A stretch of DNA of 64,000 bases, from contig NZ_AEVT01000099.1 of NCBI RefSeq assembly GCF_000189275.1, forward strand, positions 1-64,000, in the 5' to 3' direction. This DNA comes from Vibrio sinaloensis DSM 21326. GTDB taxonomy: Bacteria > Pseudomonadota > Gammaproteobacteria > Enterobacterales > Vibrionaceae. Within the stretch, counting starts at the first letter, position 1. Each line of letters begins with the position of its first letter. Under the pieces are notes generated by a model. It ran no database searches and had not been told where the DNA came from. It was given only the letters and a program-made list of their open reading frames with translations. Shown here in pieces: positions 25,699-33,942 of this stretch. Position numbers and translations under genes: made by a program.

Positions 25699-26037
25699 TC
25701 AGTCCAATCGGGTAATAAAGGTTTGCTCGTCATCGACAAATGCAACAAAGCCACCATGATAAATAAACACCCGTCCGCGTCCTTCAACTAGGCAAGCAAG
25801 CTGTGGGTTCAAATCTTCTTCGTTATCCTGACTTTTAAACGTGCCCGTATCAGTGATTACGCCCTTGAGCTTAGGCAAGTATCCATAAGTGCGCTTGGCT
25901 TGATCAATCAGGCTCAATTCACTGGTGCTCGAGAAGCAGGCAGGAATCGCTCCTGCGTCTTCAATAAATAGAGGTTTCAGTTCTTCAAAAGCGGTAATGA
26001 CCAGCCAGTCGATGCCGTTAACGTGATGGATAAACAT
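25699..26037 (-). CDS. Conserved hypothetical protein, 112 residues
   Basis: The protein is soluble and acidic, with no signal peptide or membrane helix. It contains segments such as GIDWLVITAFEELKPLF and RGRVFIYHGGFVAFVDDE that suggest an alpha/beta fold. I recognise no family. It is a single gene divergent from the lipase gene. Codon use resembles its neighbours, and GAGA precedes the ATG. Confidence 0.65.
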   Translation of the reverse strand: MFIHHVNGIDWLVITAFEELKPLFIEDAGAIPACFSSTSELSLIDQAKRTYGYLPKLKGVITDTGTFKSQDNEEDLNPQLACLVEGRGRVFIYHGGFVAFVDDEQTFITRLD

Positions 26038-26280
26038 AGAGATTCTCGATAATACTAACGCGCAGAGTGTATCACTATTAGCAAAAATCGCAGTAGAGAA
26101 TTAGCTACTGGAGGTGGCAGCGCTGCACTGCTTGTTGGTGCAACTTGTCCCAAAAACCTTAAAATCTACACTTTTATTACATCGTAAATTTATCCTAGCG
26201 CGTATTTTGTGTGGAGGTACTCATTGACTCTGTACCTGTGAACTACTGTTTCTATGAAGCAACTGGCTAGGACACATAAT

Positions 26281-27900
26281 ATGAACAAATTCTATATCGA
26301 GTACTGGGCGCAGCAGAATTACTTTCCTGAGTTAGATCTGCAATGTTTCAAACAAGGTGGCGAGTATGCCGAGCGAGATTTGGGTATCGCTTTCGCGGGT
26401 GGCGGGACACGTTCTGCTGCTTGCACGTTAGGACAACTGAAAGCGCTGCATGATCTTGATTTGATAGACAGGGTGAAGTATATCTCGGCCGTCTCTGGTG
26501 GAGGTTGGGCCGCGGTTCCTTACAGTTTCACCAACAACTTAGAGGCGTATTTTGGCAAGATTTTAGAGCCAACTAAGATAACAACTTCGTTATGCAAACA
26601 CACTCTACCGGGCTCTCTACAACGCGCTATCACCTCTTCACCTCTCATCTTTAACTTGTTAAAAGGAGGCGGGAAACTGCGAGGTGATGAGAGTTTTGCT
26701 TACGCACTAGGACAAGTCTTTTTAAAACCTTATGACCTTGAAAGCCGAAGTCGTTACTTTACCTTCAATGACGAAACGAAAAGCGCTGCGCTGTCGGGCT
26801 TTCCGAATGGTATGTCGGCCCAATTTCAGCTATCGCGTGATGGCGCACCTTTCTTGATTCTCGGCGCAACGTTACTAAATGAAGATGGACTCAACTCCGA
26901 CAAAAAATACCATGTCGAATACACGCCTTACTATTCGGGCGTTCGGGTAGGGCATACCGATAATGACTTCTTTAGTCAGGATGACTATTTTGGCGGCGGC
27001 TATGTCACCAGCTGTGGCTATGATTGCAGAGGTCCTTATGCCAAATTGGATGAAGGGACGAAGAGCAAAATGCTGGTCAAACAGGCGCCGCAATCAGGGC
27101 TTGATTTCACCAATGAAAAAGCATTCTCACTCAGTGATATTATTGCGAGTACAGGCGTAGCCCCTCAGGAGATCACCAACAATATCGGCTTGGGCGCGCT
27201 AGGCTTCCCAGAGTTTAACCACATTCCACTCAATGTGCCTGATGATAAACTGCAAGTCACCGAAGAGTATCCTCATTCTGATGGCGGGCATCTAGAAAAC
27301 CTAGGTGTGATGCCGCTATTGGCGAGAAAAGTGCCGACAATAGTTGTGTTTGTTAACACCAAAAAACCGTTCGTTCCCGATATGAATCAACCTCTCAATA
27401 GCAGTATAAACAAGTCGTTAAAAGCCTTGTTTATGCCGATAGACAACCTTTTTAAGTTTGGCGACTTTGATACTAACGTGGTGTTTAAAGATGGCAAAAA
27501 TAAGCTGTTGGATGTTATTGCTCAGTTTAGTGCTCAGGTAGATAAAGAGAGCAGCAGCGGAGAATACGTTGCGAATACCGCGTTGATCGCGAAATCAGAG
27601 TTAACAACTCGAAAAAACAGCCATTATGGGATTGACGAAGATCATCAAGTGGAGGTTATCTGGGTCTACAACTGTCGCAGTAAAGAGTGGGAAGACTCGA
27701 TCGCAGAGCGCAGTTTAGCGTCTAAGCTGGCAGAGAAGAAAAAGTGGATTGGCAATCAAGACGGTTTAGAAGACTTTCCTCATTACGGCACTTTTTTCGA
27801 GAATCTTCGTGGTGTGGTTGAGCTAACGCCACTGCAGACCAATCTTCTGACCAATCTGTCATATTGGGTAGCGAAGAAAGCCCTAGCTGGTTTGACTTAA
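26281..27900 (+). CDS. Patatin/cPLA2-like phospholipase
   Basis: The 539-residue soluble protein carries the lipase features of the patatin and cytosolic phospholipase A2 superfamily. These are an oxyanion loop GGGTR at about residues 40-44, a nucleophile Ser72 in SAVSGGGW, and the dyad Asp at about residue 334 in SDGGHLENLGV. The SGGGW elbow and the GGGTRSA loop look closer to cPLA2 than to plant patatin. There is no signal peptide, so it acts inside the cell or leaves by a specialised route. The ATG at 26281 follows AGGA; an in-frame ATG 27 bases upstream has no ribosome site. No immunity, chaperone or secretion gene is adjacent, so an effector role is not supported by context. Confidence 0.8.
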   Translation: MNKFYIEYWAQQNYFPELDLQCFKQGGEYAERDLGIAFAGGGTRSAACTLGQLKALHDLDLIDRVKYISAVSGGGWAAVPYSFTNNLEAYFGKILEPTKITTSLCKHTLPGSLQRAITSSPLIFNLLKGGGKLRGDESFAYALGQVFLKPYDLESRSRYFTFNDETKSAALSGFPNGMSAQFQLSRDGAPFLILGATLLNEDGLNSDKKYHVEYTPYYSGVRVGHTDNDFFSQDDYFGGGYVTSCGYDCRGPYAKLDEGTKSKMLVKQAPQSGLDFTNEKAFSLSDIIASTGVAPQEITNNIGLGALGFPEFNHIPLNVPDDKLQVTEEYPHSDGGHLENLGVMPLLARKVPTIVVFVNTKKPFVPDMNQPLNSSINKSLKALFMPIDNLFKFGDFDTNVVFKDGKNKLLDVIAQFSAQVDKESSSGEYVANTALIAKSELTTRKNSHYGIDEDHQVEVIWVYNCRSKEWEDSIAERSLASKLAEKKKWIGNQDGLEDFPHYGTFFENLRGVVELTPLQTNLLTNLSYWVAKKALAGLT

Positions 27901-27918
27901 CAATTTGAATGGCCAATA

Positions 27919-27948
27919 AAAAAGCGAACCAAATGGTTCGCTTTTTGC
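27919..27948. terminator. Bidirectional terminator between lipase and gcvP
   Basis: A 12-base perfect stem (AAAAAGCGAACC, loop AAAT) has runs of A and T at its base and so acts on both strands. It ends the lipase message and the leftward glyA-gcvH-gcvP message. Confidence 0.9.
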
Positions 27949-27977
27949 TTTTCTTACCTTAGCGGTAGTACAAAGAA

Positions 27978-30842
27978 TTAATCTTCGTAGTTATCGATGC
28001 TTGGGCAAGAGCAGATTAGGTTACGGTCGCCGTATACGTTGTCTACACGGTTAACCGTTGGCCAGTACTTCCACTGTTTGGTTGCTTTCGATGGGAAGCA
28101 GCCAAGCTCGCGAGGGTATGGACGATCCCATTCTTCGCTTGCAAGATCAACTTGAGTATGTGGAGCGTTAACTAGTGGGTTGTTGTCTAGTGGCCAAGCG
28201 CCTTCCTTCACGGCAGTCATCTCTTGACGGATAGCAATCATGGCTTCACAGAAGCGATCCAGCTCTTCAAGATCTTCCGATTCGGTTGGCTCTACCATTA
28301 GCGTGCCCGCAACAGGGAACGACATGGTTGGTGCGTGGAAACCGTAATCCATTAGACGTTTCGCGATGTCTTCTTCACTGATACCTGTCTCTTCTTTTAG
28401 TGGACGGATATCAATAATACATTCGTGTGCTACTCGGCCATTGGTGCCGCGGTAAAGAACAGGGTAGTGAGGTAGCAAACGCTCCATCACGTAGTTTGCG
28501 TTCAGGATAGCGACCTTAGTGGCATCCGTTAGGCCTGCTTCGCCCATCATCGCGATGTATGCCCACGAGATTGGCAGGATAGAGGCACTGCCTAGATCCG
28601 CAGCTGAAACGGCAAAGTCTGAACCTTGTACGCCGTTCTCAATGTGGCCTGGTAGGAAAGGTGCTAGATGTGATTTAACACCAATAGGACCCATACCTGG
28701 ACCGCCACCACCGTGAGGGATACAGAATGTTTTATGCAAGTTCAAGTGAGAAACGTCAGAGCCAATGAAGCCCGGAGACGTCAGACCCACTTGCGCGTTC
28801 ATGTTTGCCCCGTCTAGGTAAACTTGACCGCCTGCCGCATGAACCATTTCACACACTTCTTTCACTTGCTCTTCGTACACGCCGTGTGTAGACGGGTAAG
28901 TGATCATGATGCTTGATAGGTTTTCTGCGTGCTTCTCGATTTTCGCAGCGAGGTCGGCGATATCGATGTTGCCATCATCATCACACTTAACCACAACCAC
29001 TTTCATTGACACCATAGACGCTGTTGCAGGGTTAGTACCGTGCGCAGAGCTAGGGATCAAACATACGTTACGATGACCCTCGCCACGGCTTTCGTGGTAG
29101 CGTTGAATTGCGATTAGACCTGCGTATTCACCGGATGCACCTGAGTTAGGCTGCAGTGAGAAATCGTCGTAACCTGTGATTTCGCACAGCTTCTCTTTCA
29201 GATCTTTCGCTAGCGCTGCATAGCCTGCGGCTTGATCTGCAGGAGCGAATGGGTGAATGGAACCAAACTCTGGCCAAGTCACTGGGATCATTTCTGCCGC
29301 AGCGTTTAGCTTCATCGTACAGCTGCCCAGTGGGATCATGCCGTGTGTAAGTGAGAAGTCTTTATTCTCTAGCTGCTTAAGGTAACGCATCATCTGCGTT
29401 TCGCTGTGGTGCGTATTGAATACTGGGTGAGTTAGGTACTCAGAAGTACGGCGTAGTGCTTCAGGAATCGCTGCGAACTCGTTACCCGCAATTTCAGAAG
29501 ACAGTGCGTTGACTTCTTCTTTCACACCAAATACCGCAAACAGGGCGTTGACGTCGTCTGTGGTGGTGGTTTCATCAAAGCTCACACCTAGCTTACCGTC
29601 TAGCTTGCGTAGGTTGATGTCTGCGGCTTGCGCTTTCGCAAATAGAGCTTCTGTTTGCTCACCAGAATTGATGGTGATGGTATCGAAGAAGCTGTTGTGT
29701 GCTAGCTCAAAGCCTGACTTAGTTAAACCAGCAGCTAGGATTGCTGTCATATGGTGAGTGCGACGAGCAATAGTACGTAGGCCTTCTGCGCCGTGGTAAA
29801 CTGCGTAGAAAGAAGCCATGTTTGCCAATAGAGCCTGAGCAGTACAGATATTTGATGTCGCTTTCTCGCGGCGGATGTGCTGCTCACGAGTTTGCATTGC
29901 CATACGAAGTGCTTGGTTGCCTTTTGTATCGATAGAAACACCGATGACGCGACCAGGCATGGTACGCTTGTGTTTGTCACGTGTTGCCATGAAGGCTGCG
30001 TGTGGACCGCCGTAACCCATAGGTACGCCGAAGCGTTGCGCTGAGCCGATAACCACATCTGCGCCCATTTCACCTGCAGGTTTTAGAAGCGCAGACGCCA
30101 ATAGATCGGTTGCTACTGTGACAAGTGTTTTGTTTGCTTGCGCTTTTGCGATGATGTCAGTGAGATCACGTACTTCGCCCGTGGTTCCTGGGTACTGAAC
30201 TAGGGCACCGAACACATCTTGCTCTGGTAGAGACTCTAGCGAGCCAACCATCACTTCAAAGCCGATGTACTTGGCGCGAGTTTTGACCACTTCGAGCGTT
30301 TGTGGGTGTACATCATCAGCAACGAAAAAGACTTTACTCTTGCTCTTACCTGCACGCTTACATAGCGTCATGGCTTCACCTGCTGCCGTCGCTTCATCAA
30401 GTAGCGATGCGTTGGCGATGTCCATTGCAGTTAAGTCCATAACCATTTGTTGGAAGTTAAGCAGTGCTTCTAAACGACCTTGAGAAATTTCAGGTTGGTA
30501 TGGGGTATATGCGGTGTACCAGCCTGGGTTTTCTAGAACGTTACGCAAGATGACGTTTGGCGTGAACGTGTTGTAGTAACCCTGACCGATGAAAGTACGC
30601 TTAATCTGGTTTTGGTCAGCGAACTCGCGCATGGCAACCAGCATGTCTGCTTCGCTTTTTGCTTCTGCTAGAGTCATTGGTTGTTCGAGGCGAATTTGTG
30701 CTGGAACGGTTTCGTCGATCAGTGCATCAAGACTAACGGCATTGATCGCTTCCAACATTTTCTGTTGATCAGATTTGTTTGGTCCGTTGTGGCGTCCAAC
30801 GAACTCATTTTGTGTGCTGAGGCTTTGAAGTAATTCAGTCAT
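27978..30842 (-). CDS. gcvP: Glycine dehydrogenase (decarboxylating), P protein
   Basis: The P protein decarboxylates glycine with PLP and passes the aminomethyl group to lipoyl-GcvH. It is 954 residues, a single-chain P protein. The PLP lysine lies in NLHKTFCIPHGGGGPGMGP, and the Gly-rich loop that follows is the family signature. Both halves of the duplicated fold are present (residues of about 1-450 and 460-954). It is the third gene of the leftward glyA-gcvH-gcvP cluster, separated from gcvH by a terminator-like attenuator. Confidence 0.98.
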   Translation of the reverse strand: MTELLQSLSTQNEFVGRHNGPNKSDQQKMLEAINAVSLDALIDETVPAQIRLEQPMTLAEAKSEADMLVAMREFADQNQIKRTFIGQGYYNTFTPNVILRNVLENPGWYTAYTPYQPEISQGRLEALLNFQQMVMDLTAMDIANASLLDEATAAGEAMTLCKRAGKSKSKVFFVADDVHPQTLEVVKTRAKYIGFEVMVGSLESLPEQDVFGALVQYPGTTGEVRDLTDIIAKAQANKTLVTVATDLLASALLKPAGEMGADVVIGSAQRFGVPMGYGGPHAAFMATRDKHKRTMPGRVIGVSIDTKGNQALRMAMQTREQHIRREKATSNICTAQALLANMASFYAVYHGAEGLRTIARRTHHMTAILAAGLTKSGFELAHNSFFDTITINSGEQTEALFAKAQAADINLRKLDGKLGVSFDETTTTDDVNALFAVFGVKEEVNALSSEIAGNEFAAIPEALRRTSEYLTHPVFNTHHSETQMMRYLKQLENKDFSLTHGMIPLGSCTMKLNAAAEMIPVTWPEFGSIHPFAPADQAAGYAALAKDLKEKLCEITGYDDFSLQPNSGASGEYAGLIAIQRYHESRGEGHRNVCLIPSSAHGTNPATASMVSMKVVVVKCDDDGNIDIADLAAKIEKHAENLSSIMITYPSTHGVYEEQVKEVCEMVHAAGGQVYLDGANMNAQVGLTSPGFIGSDVSHLNLHKTFCIPHGGGGPGMGPIGVKSHLAPFLPGHIENGVQGSDFAVSAADLGSASILPISWAYIAMMGEAGLTDATKVAILNANYVMERLLPHYPVLYRGTNGRVAHECIIDIRPLKEETGISEEDIAKRLMDYGFHAPTMSFPVAGTLMVEPTESEDLEELDRFCEAMIAIRQEMTAVKEGAWPLDNNPLVNAPHTQVDLASEEWDRPYPRELGCFPSKATKQWKYWPTVNRVDNVYGDRNLICSCPSIDNYED

Positions 30843-30915
30843 TGTCCTTTACCTACTCCATCGTTCGGGTAACGGATAGTCGCTACTGATAATGTTAATT
30901 ATACGTCCGAACTTT

Positions 30916-30946
30916 GAAAAAAAGCTGCCTCTGAAACAGGGGCAGC
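30916..30946 (-). terminator. Internal terminator/attenuator between gcvH and gcvP
   Basis: Read leftward, a ten-base stem (GCTGCCTCTG pairing with CAGGGGCAGC, loop of three) is followed by seven T residues, a textbook intrinsic terminator. It lies 18 bases after gcvH and 74 bases before gcvP, inside an operon, so it probably lowers gcvP expression relative to gcvH. Confidence 0.85.
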
Positions 30947-30963
30947 CTTCCTAATCTTCCTAA

Positions 30964-31344
30964 TTACTCGTCTTCGATTGAGTTTAGGTATTCGTCTGCG
31001 TCTTTCAGATTATCCAGTTCAGATGCATCAGACATCTTCACTTTCACGATCCAGCCACCTTCGTATGGCTCTTCGTTGATTAGCTCTGGGCTATCTTCTA
31101 GTTCTTCGTTGATTTCTACGATTTCACCGGTGATTGGTGCATAGATGTCAGACGCTGCTTTTACAGATTCTACGAGGGAGAAGCTTTCACCTGCTTCTAC
31201 TTCGTCTTCCACTTCTGGTAAGTCTACGAATACTACGTCACCCAGCATTTCTTGCGCGTGCTCAGAAATACCGATTGTTACTGTGCCGTCACCGTTATCG
31301 CGTACCCATTCGTGGCTATCTGCAAACTTCAGTGTTTTGTCCAT
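30964..31344 (-). CDS. gcvH: Glycine cleavage system H protein
   Basis: The H protein carries the lipoyl arm that shuttles the aminomethyl group between P, T and L proteins. The lipoylated Lys is in SVKAASDIYAP (about residue 65) within a typical hammerhead domain. At 126 residues it is standard. It starts with ATG after AGATTAAGC and lies 34 bases after glyA in the same direction. The L protein (lipoamide dehydrogenase) is not in this window. Confidence 0.98.
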   Translation of the reverse strand: MDKTLKFADSHEWVRDNGDGTVTIGISEHAQEMLGDVVFVDLPEVEDEVEAGESFSLVESVKAASDIYAPITGEIVEINEELEDSPELINEEPYEGGWIVKVKMSDASELDNLKDADEYLNSIEDE

Positions 31345-31378
31345 TGCTTAATCTCCAAAATAACTTTGATAAAATTGT

Positions 31379-32674
31379 TTATTGGTAAAGTGGGAAGCGA
31401 TTACAAAGCGTTTTCACTTCTTTGCGAACGCGTTGCTCTACTTCTGCGTTACCTTCTGGGTTATCAACTAGCCCATCCAGTACGTCGCCGATCCAATTAC
31501 CGATGAGTTTGAATTCTTCAGCGCCAAAGCCGCGGCTTGTGCCCGCAGGCGTTCCTAAACGGATGCCCGATGTAATCATAGGCTTCTCAGAATCGAATGG
31601 GATGCCATTTTTGTTACATGTGATCCCAGCACGCTCTAGTGCTTCTTCTGCTTTGTTACCTTTCAGGCCTTTAGGGCGTAGGTCTACCAGCATTAGGTGG
31701 GTATCAGTTCCGCCTGTCACAATGTCGCATCCGCGAGTTTGCAATACTTCAGCTAGAACTTTTGCGTTATTGATCACCGAATCGATATAAGTATTAAATT
31801 CAGGTCCCAAAGCTTCACCGAACGCCACCGCTTTAGCCGCGATAACGTGCATCAGTGGTCCACCTTGAAGGCCAGGGAAGACTGCTGAGTTGATTTTCTT
31901 AATGATGTCTTCGTGGTTAGTCAGAATCATACCGCCACGAGGGCCACGCAGTGTTTTGTGTGTTGTTGTTGTTACAACATGTGCGTGTGGTAGTGGGCTA
32001 GGGTGAGCACCTGTTGCGATAAGACCAGCAATGTGTGCCATATCAACCATTAGAATTGCGTCAACTTCGTCTGCGATTTCGCGGAACTTAGCAAAGTCGA
32101 TAGTACGTGGAATCGCACTACCGCCAGCGATGATCATCTTAGGTTTGTGCTCTAGCGCTAATTGACGAACATCTTCGTAGTTGATCTCAAGTGTTTCGCG
32201 GTCAACGCCGTATTGAACAGCATTGAACCATTTACCTGAAAGCGCAGGGCGCGCGCCGTGTGTTAAGTGGCCACCCGCGTCCAGTGACATACCTAAGATA
32301 GTATCGCCCGGTTGCAATAGAGCTAGTTTTACAGCGCCGTTTGCTTGCGCGCCTGAGTGAGGTTGAACGTTTGCGTAATCACACTTAAAAAGTTGCTTCG
32401 CACGTTCGATGGCGATGGCCTCTACCGTATCAACGTGTTCACAGCCACCGTAGTAACGACGGCCAGGGTAGCCTTCTGCATATTTATTAGTCAGACAGGT
32501 ACCTTGTGCTTGCATAACCGCTTTAGACACAATGTTCTCAGAAGCGATTAATTCAATTTGTTCATTTTGACGAGTGTTCTCAGCTTGAATGCCTGCGAAT
32601 ACTGCGTCGTCTGTAGCAGCAAGGTTAGTAGAGAAAAAATTCTCTAAGCTGTGATTTTGGTACGTTTTGTTCAT
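31379..32674 (-). CDS. glyA: Serine hydroxymethyltransferase
   Basis: GlyA interconverts serine and glycine with tetrahydrofolate, feeding the glycine cleavage genes that follow. The PLP Lys lies in VVTTTTHKTLRGPRGGMI. Other marks are ELIASENIVS near the start and YAEGYPGRRYYGGCEHVD. The frame is open 39 codons further upstream, but MNKTYQNHSLENFF at 32674, preceded by GGAAGG, is the natural start, giving 431 residues. Placement beside gcv genes suggests a copy dedicated to glycine catabolism, perhaps besides a housekeeping glyA elsewhere. Confidence 0.96.
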   Translation of the reverse strand: MNKTYQNHSLENFFSTNLAATDDAVFAGIQAENTRQNEQIELIASENIVSKAVMQAQGTCLTNKYAEGYPGRRYYGGCEHVDTVEAIAIERAKQLFKCDYANVQPHSGAQANGAVKLALLQPGDTILGMSLDAGGHLTHGARPALSGKWFNAVQYGVDRETLEINYEDVRQLALEHKPKMIIAGGSAIPRTIDFAKFREIADEVDAILMVDMAHIAGLIATGAHPSPLPHAHVVTTTTHKTLRGPRGGMILTNHEDIIKKINSAVFPGLQGGPLMHVIAAKAVAFGEALGPEFNTYIDSVINNAKVLAEVLQTRGCDIVTGGTDTHLMLVDLRPKGLKGNKAEEALERAGITCNKNGIPFDSEKPMITSGIRLGTPAGTSRGFGAEEFKLIGNWIGDVLDGLVDNPEGNAEVEQRVRKEVKTLCNRFPLYQ

Positions 32675-33059
32675 GGTAGATGACCTTCCATTCATGCCGA
32701 CGAGATAGTTATGAAAGTTTGTTGTTCTCGTCAGTCCTCTTTCTAGTACTGCTCTTTCTTTGTGAAGAACAGAGCGATTTTTTAGCCCCAAATAAGTGTT
32801 TCAATCCGTGGGGAAAAACCGAATCTAATTGTTAAATCTATCAAGCAACCAGTTCGGAAATAGCATCTCTACAACTAACAAGTTGGTAACATAGCGGTTG
32901 TCGCAACAACAATCAACCAAAAATTTCCTATTGGAAACAAGGTTTCTAAAACTGTTAGCGAGAGCACGCTTTATTTACGGCTGTAATCTTTTTTCTCAGA
33001 GGGGGTTAGTGCACAATGAAATTGAGACAGGAAGTAGCCGTATATAAGTAGAGGGAACC
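32675..33059. other. Divergent glyA/xre control region
   Basis: This 385-base gap holds no convincing gene. It contains the XRE operator at 32924-32946 and, on the glyA side, several small inverted repeats: GACGAGA at 32699 with TCTCGTC about 20 bases later, a CTCT/AGAG pair near 32750-32775, and CCCC/GGGG near 32785-32812. These could fold in the glyA leader RNA. I looked for a glycine riboswitch core and did not find one. Confidence 0.5.
32924..32946. promoter_or_regulatory. Operator of the XRE-cupin regulator, glyA/xre side
   Basis: TTTCC-TATT-GGAAAC-AAG-GTTTC is a cluster of half-sites in alternating orientation. The 18 bases TATTGGAAACAAGGTTTC (32929-32946) recur exactly in front of gcvT at 33887-33904. 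Two exact copies flanking a regulator gene, both upstream of glycine genes, point to a shared binding site. The protein that binds is inferred from position. Confidence 0.7.
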
Positions 33060-33683
33060 ATGCCCGAAGATATCTATGATGAGTACCCATCATTGACTCT
33101 TGCAAAAGAGTCTACCGATCAGAACATAGAGCCGCTCAAATTGGGCGACAGAATTAAGGACATTCGTGGCAAATTAGGTTTGACTCTCGAAGAGGCCAGT
33201 CAACGCACGGGCCTAGCCCGTTCTACCTTGAGTAAGATTGAAAACGAACAGATTTCTCCGACCTTTCAGGCGATGCAAAAACTGGCCATGGGGTTGCAGA
33301 TTGATATGCCGCAACTCTTTGAACCGCCTAGAAAAAAGGTTGCAACAGGCCGTAGGGATATTACCCAAGCAGGGCAAGGAAAACCGCACCCAACTCCAAC
33401 CTATGAGCACGAGCTGTTGGCCACGCAGTTGTCTAATAAAAAGATGATGCCATTTAAGAGCCAAGTTCATGCGCGTAGCTTTGAAGAATATAACGACTGG
33501 GTTCGCCACGACGGCGAAGAATTTTTGCTTATTCTTTCCGGCTCTGTTCGATTCTATTCAGAGTTTTATGAGCCGGTAGAAATGAGTGAAGGGGACAGCG
33601 TTTATTACGATGCCAATATGGGCCATATGCTGATTTCAACCAGCGAAGAAGACGCGCATATTTTGTGGGTGACTGCTAAATAA
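33060..33683 (+). CDS. XRE-family regulator with cupin sensor, likely glycine regulon repressor
   Basis: The 207-residue protein has a helix-turn-helix of the Cro/C1 type (about residues 27-82: LGDRIKDIRGKLGLTLEEAS, then RTGLARSTLSKIENEQISPT). A basic linker and a C-terminal cupin domain follow (about 125-205: HDGEEFLLILSGSVRFYSE, then GDSVYYDANMGHML). Such cupins bind a small ligand that alters DNA binding. The gene sits between glyA-gcvHP and gcvT, and identical 18-bp sites lie in both promoters, so it probably controls glycine cleavage in response to glycine or a folate-linked signal. The ATG follows AGAGGG-type sequence. Confidence 0.88.
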   Translation: MPEDIYDEYPSLTLAKESTDQNIEPLKLGDRIKDIRGKLGLTLEEASQRTGLARSTLSKIENEQISPTFQAMQKLAMGLQIDMPQLFEPPRKKVATGRRDITQAGQGKPHPTPTYEHELLATQLSNKKMMPFKSQVHARSFEEYNDWVRHDGEEFLLILSGSVRFYSEFYEPVEMSEGDSVYYDANMGHMLISTSEEDAHILWVTAK

Positions 33684-33713
33684 CGTTAAGTTTTCTAAGT
33701 TTTCCTATAATAA

Positions 33714-33729
33714 AGGCAAACGTTTGCTT
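33714..33729. promoter_or_regulatory. PurR-type operator upstream of gcvT
   Basis: AGGCAAACGTTTGCTT matches every fixed position of the E. coli PurR consensus ANGCAANCGNTTNCNT. PurR is known to repress gcvTHP and glyA in E. coli, which makes this location meaningful. It lies about 210 bases before the gcvT start and 30 bases after the xre stop. The perfect palindrome with flanking A and T could alternatively help form a weak terminator for xre. Confidence 0.55.
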
Positions 33730-33751
33730 TTGTGATTTAGATGAGTACAAT

Positions 33752-33788
33752 AGCGCCATCTTGAGCCAGCCTAGCTCGAGATGGCGCT
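33752..33788 (+). terminator. Strong hairpin after xre, possible terminator
   Basis: AGCGCCATCT and its complement, extended inward by GAGC/GCTC with one wobble pair, give a stem of about 15 base pairs with a seven-base loop. The following sequence (TCTGTTTAC) is only modestly T-rich. It could end the xre transcript or separate it from gcvT. Confidence 0.45.
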
Positions 33789-33807
33789 TCTGTTTACTCT
33801 CTACTAT

Positions 33808-33832
33808 TGTGAATTTAATGTTAAATGTCACA
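33808..33832. promoter_or_regulatory. Imperfect 25-base palindrome upstream of gcvT
   Basis: The outer arms are TGTGA and TCACA and the inner arms ATTTAA and TTAAAT, offset by one base. It resembles a CRP-type site stretched by extra bases, so CRP binding is doubtful. It lies between the PurR-like box and the XRE operator. Confidence 0.3.
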
Positions 33833-33886
33833 TTTTGAACTGTTCTCGACATGTTAATGGTGCAAAATTTCTCCACTCATGTTTAT

Positions 33887-33905
33887 TATTGGAAACAAGG
33901 TTTCC
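33887..33905. promoter_or_regulatory. Operator of the XRE-cupin regulator, gcvT side
   Basis: TATTGGAAACAAGGTTTCC repeats exactly 18 bases of the site at 32929-32946. The half-sites GGAAAC and GTTTCC flank AAG, and a further GGAAAA follows at 33912. It lies 38 bases before the gcvT start, where a bound protein would block the ribosome site region or a close promoter. Confidence 0.7.
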
Positions 33906-33942
33906 TAGTGTGGAAAACGAACCTGATTAAATGGAGACAACA

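Noticed and set aside
26281..27900. Type VI secretion lipase effector with immunity gene
   Set aside because: No vgrG, PAAR, adaptor or immunity-like gene is adjacent; the flanking genes are a hypothetical protein and gcvP.
33806..33834. CRP site before gcvT
   Set aside because: TGTGA and TCACA are present but are 15 bases apart, while CRP needs six.
32675..33942. Glycine riboswitch in front of glyA or gcvT
   Set aside because: Vibrio species carry tandem glycine riboswitches elsewhere, but the conserved aptamer core (CCGAAGGGG-type segments) is not visible on either strand in the two control regions.
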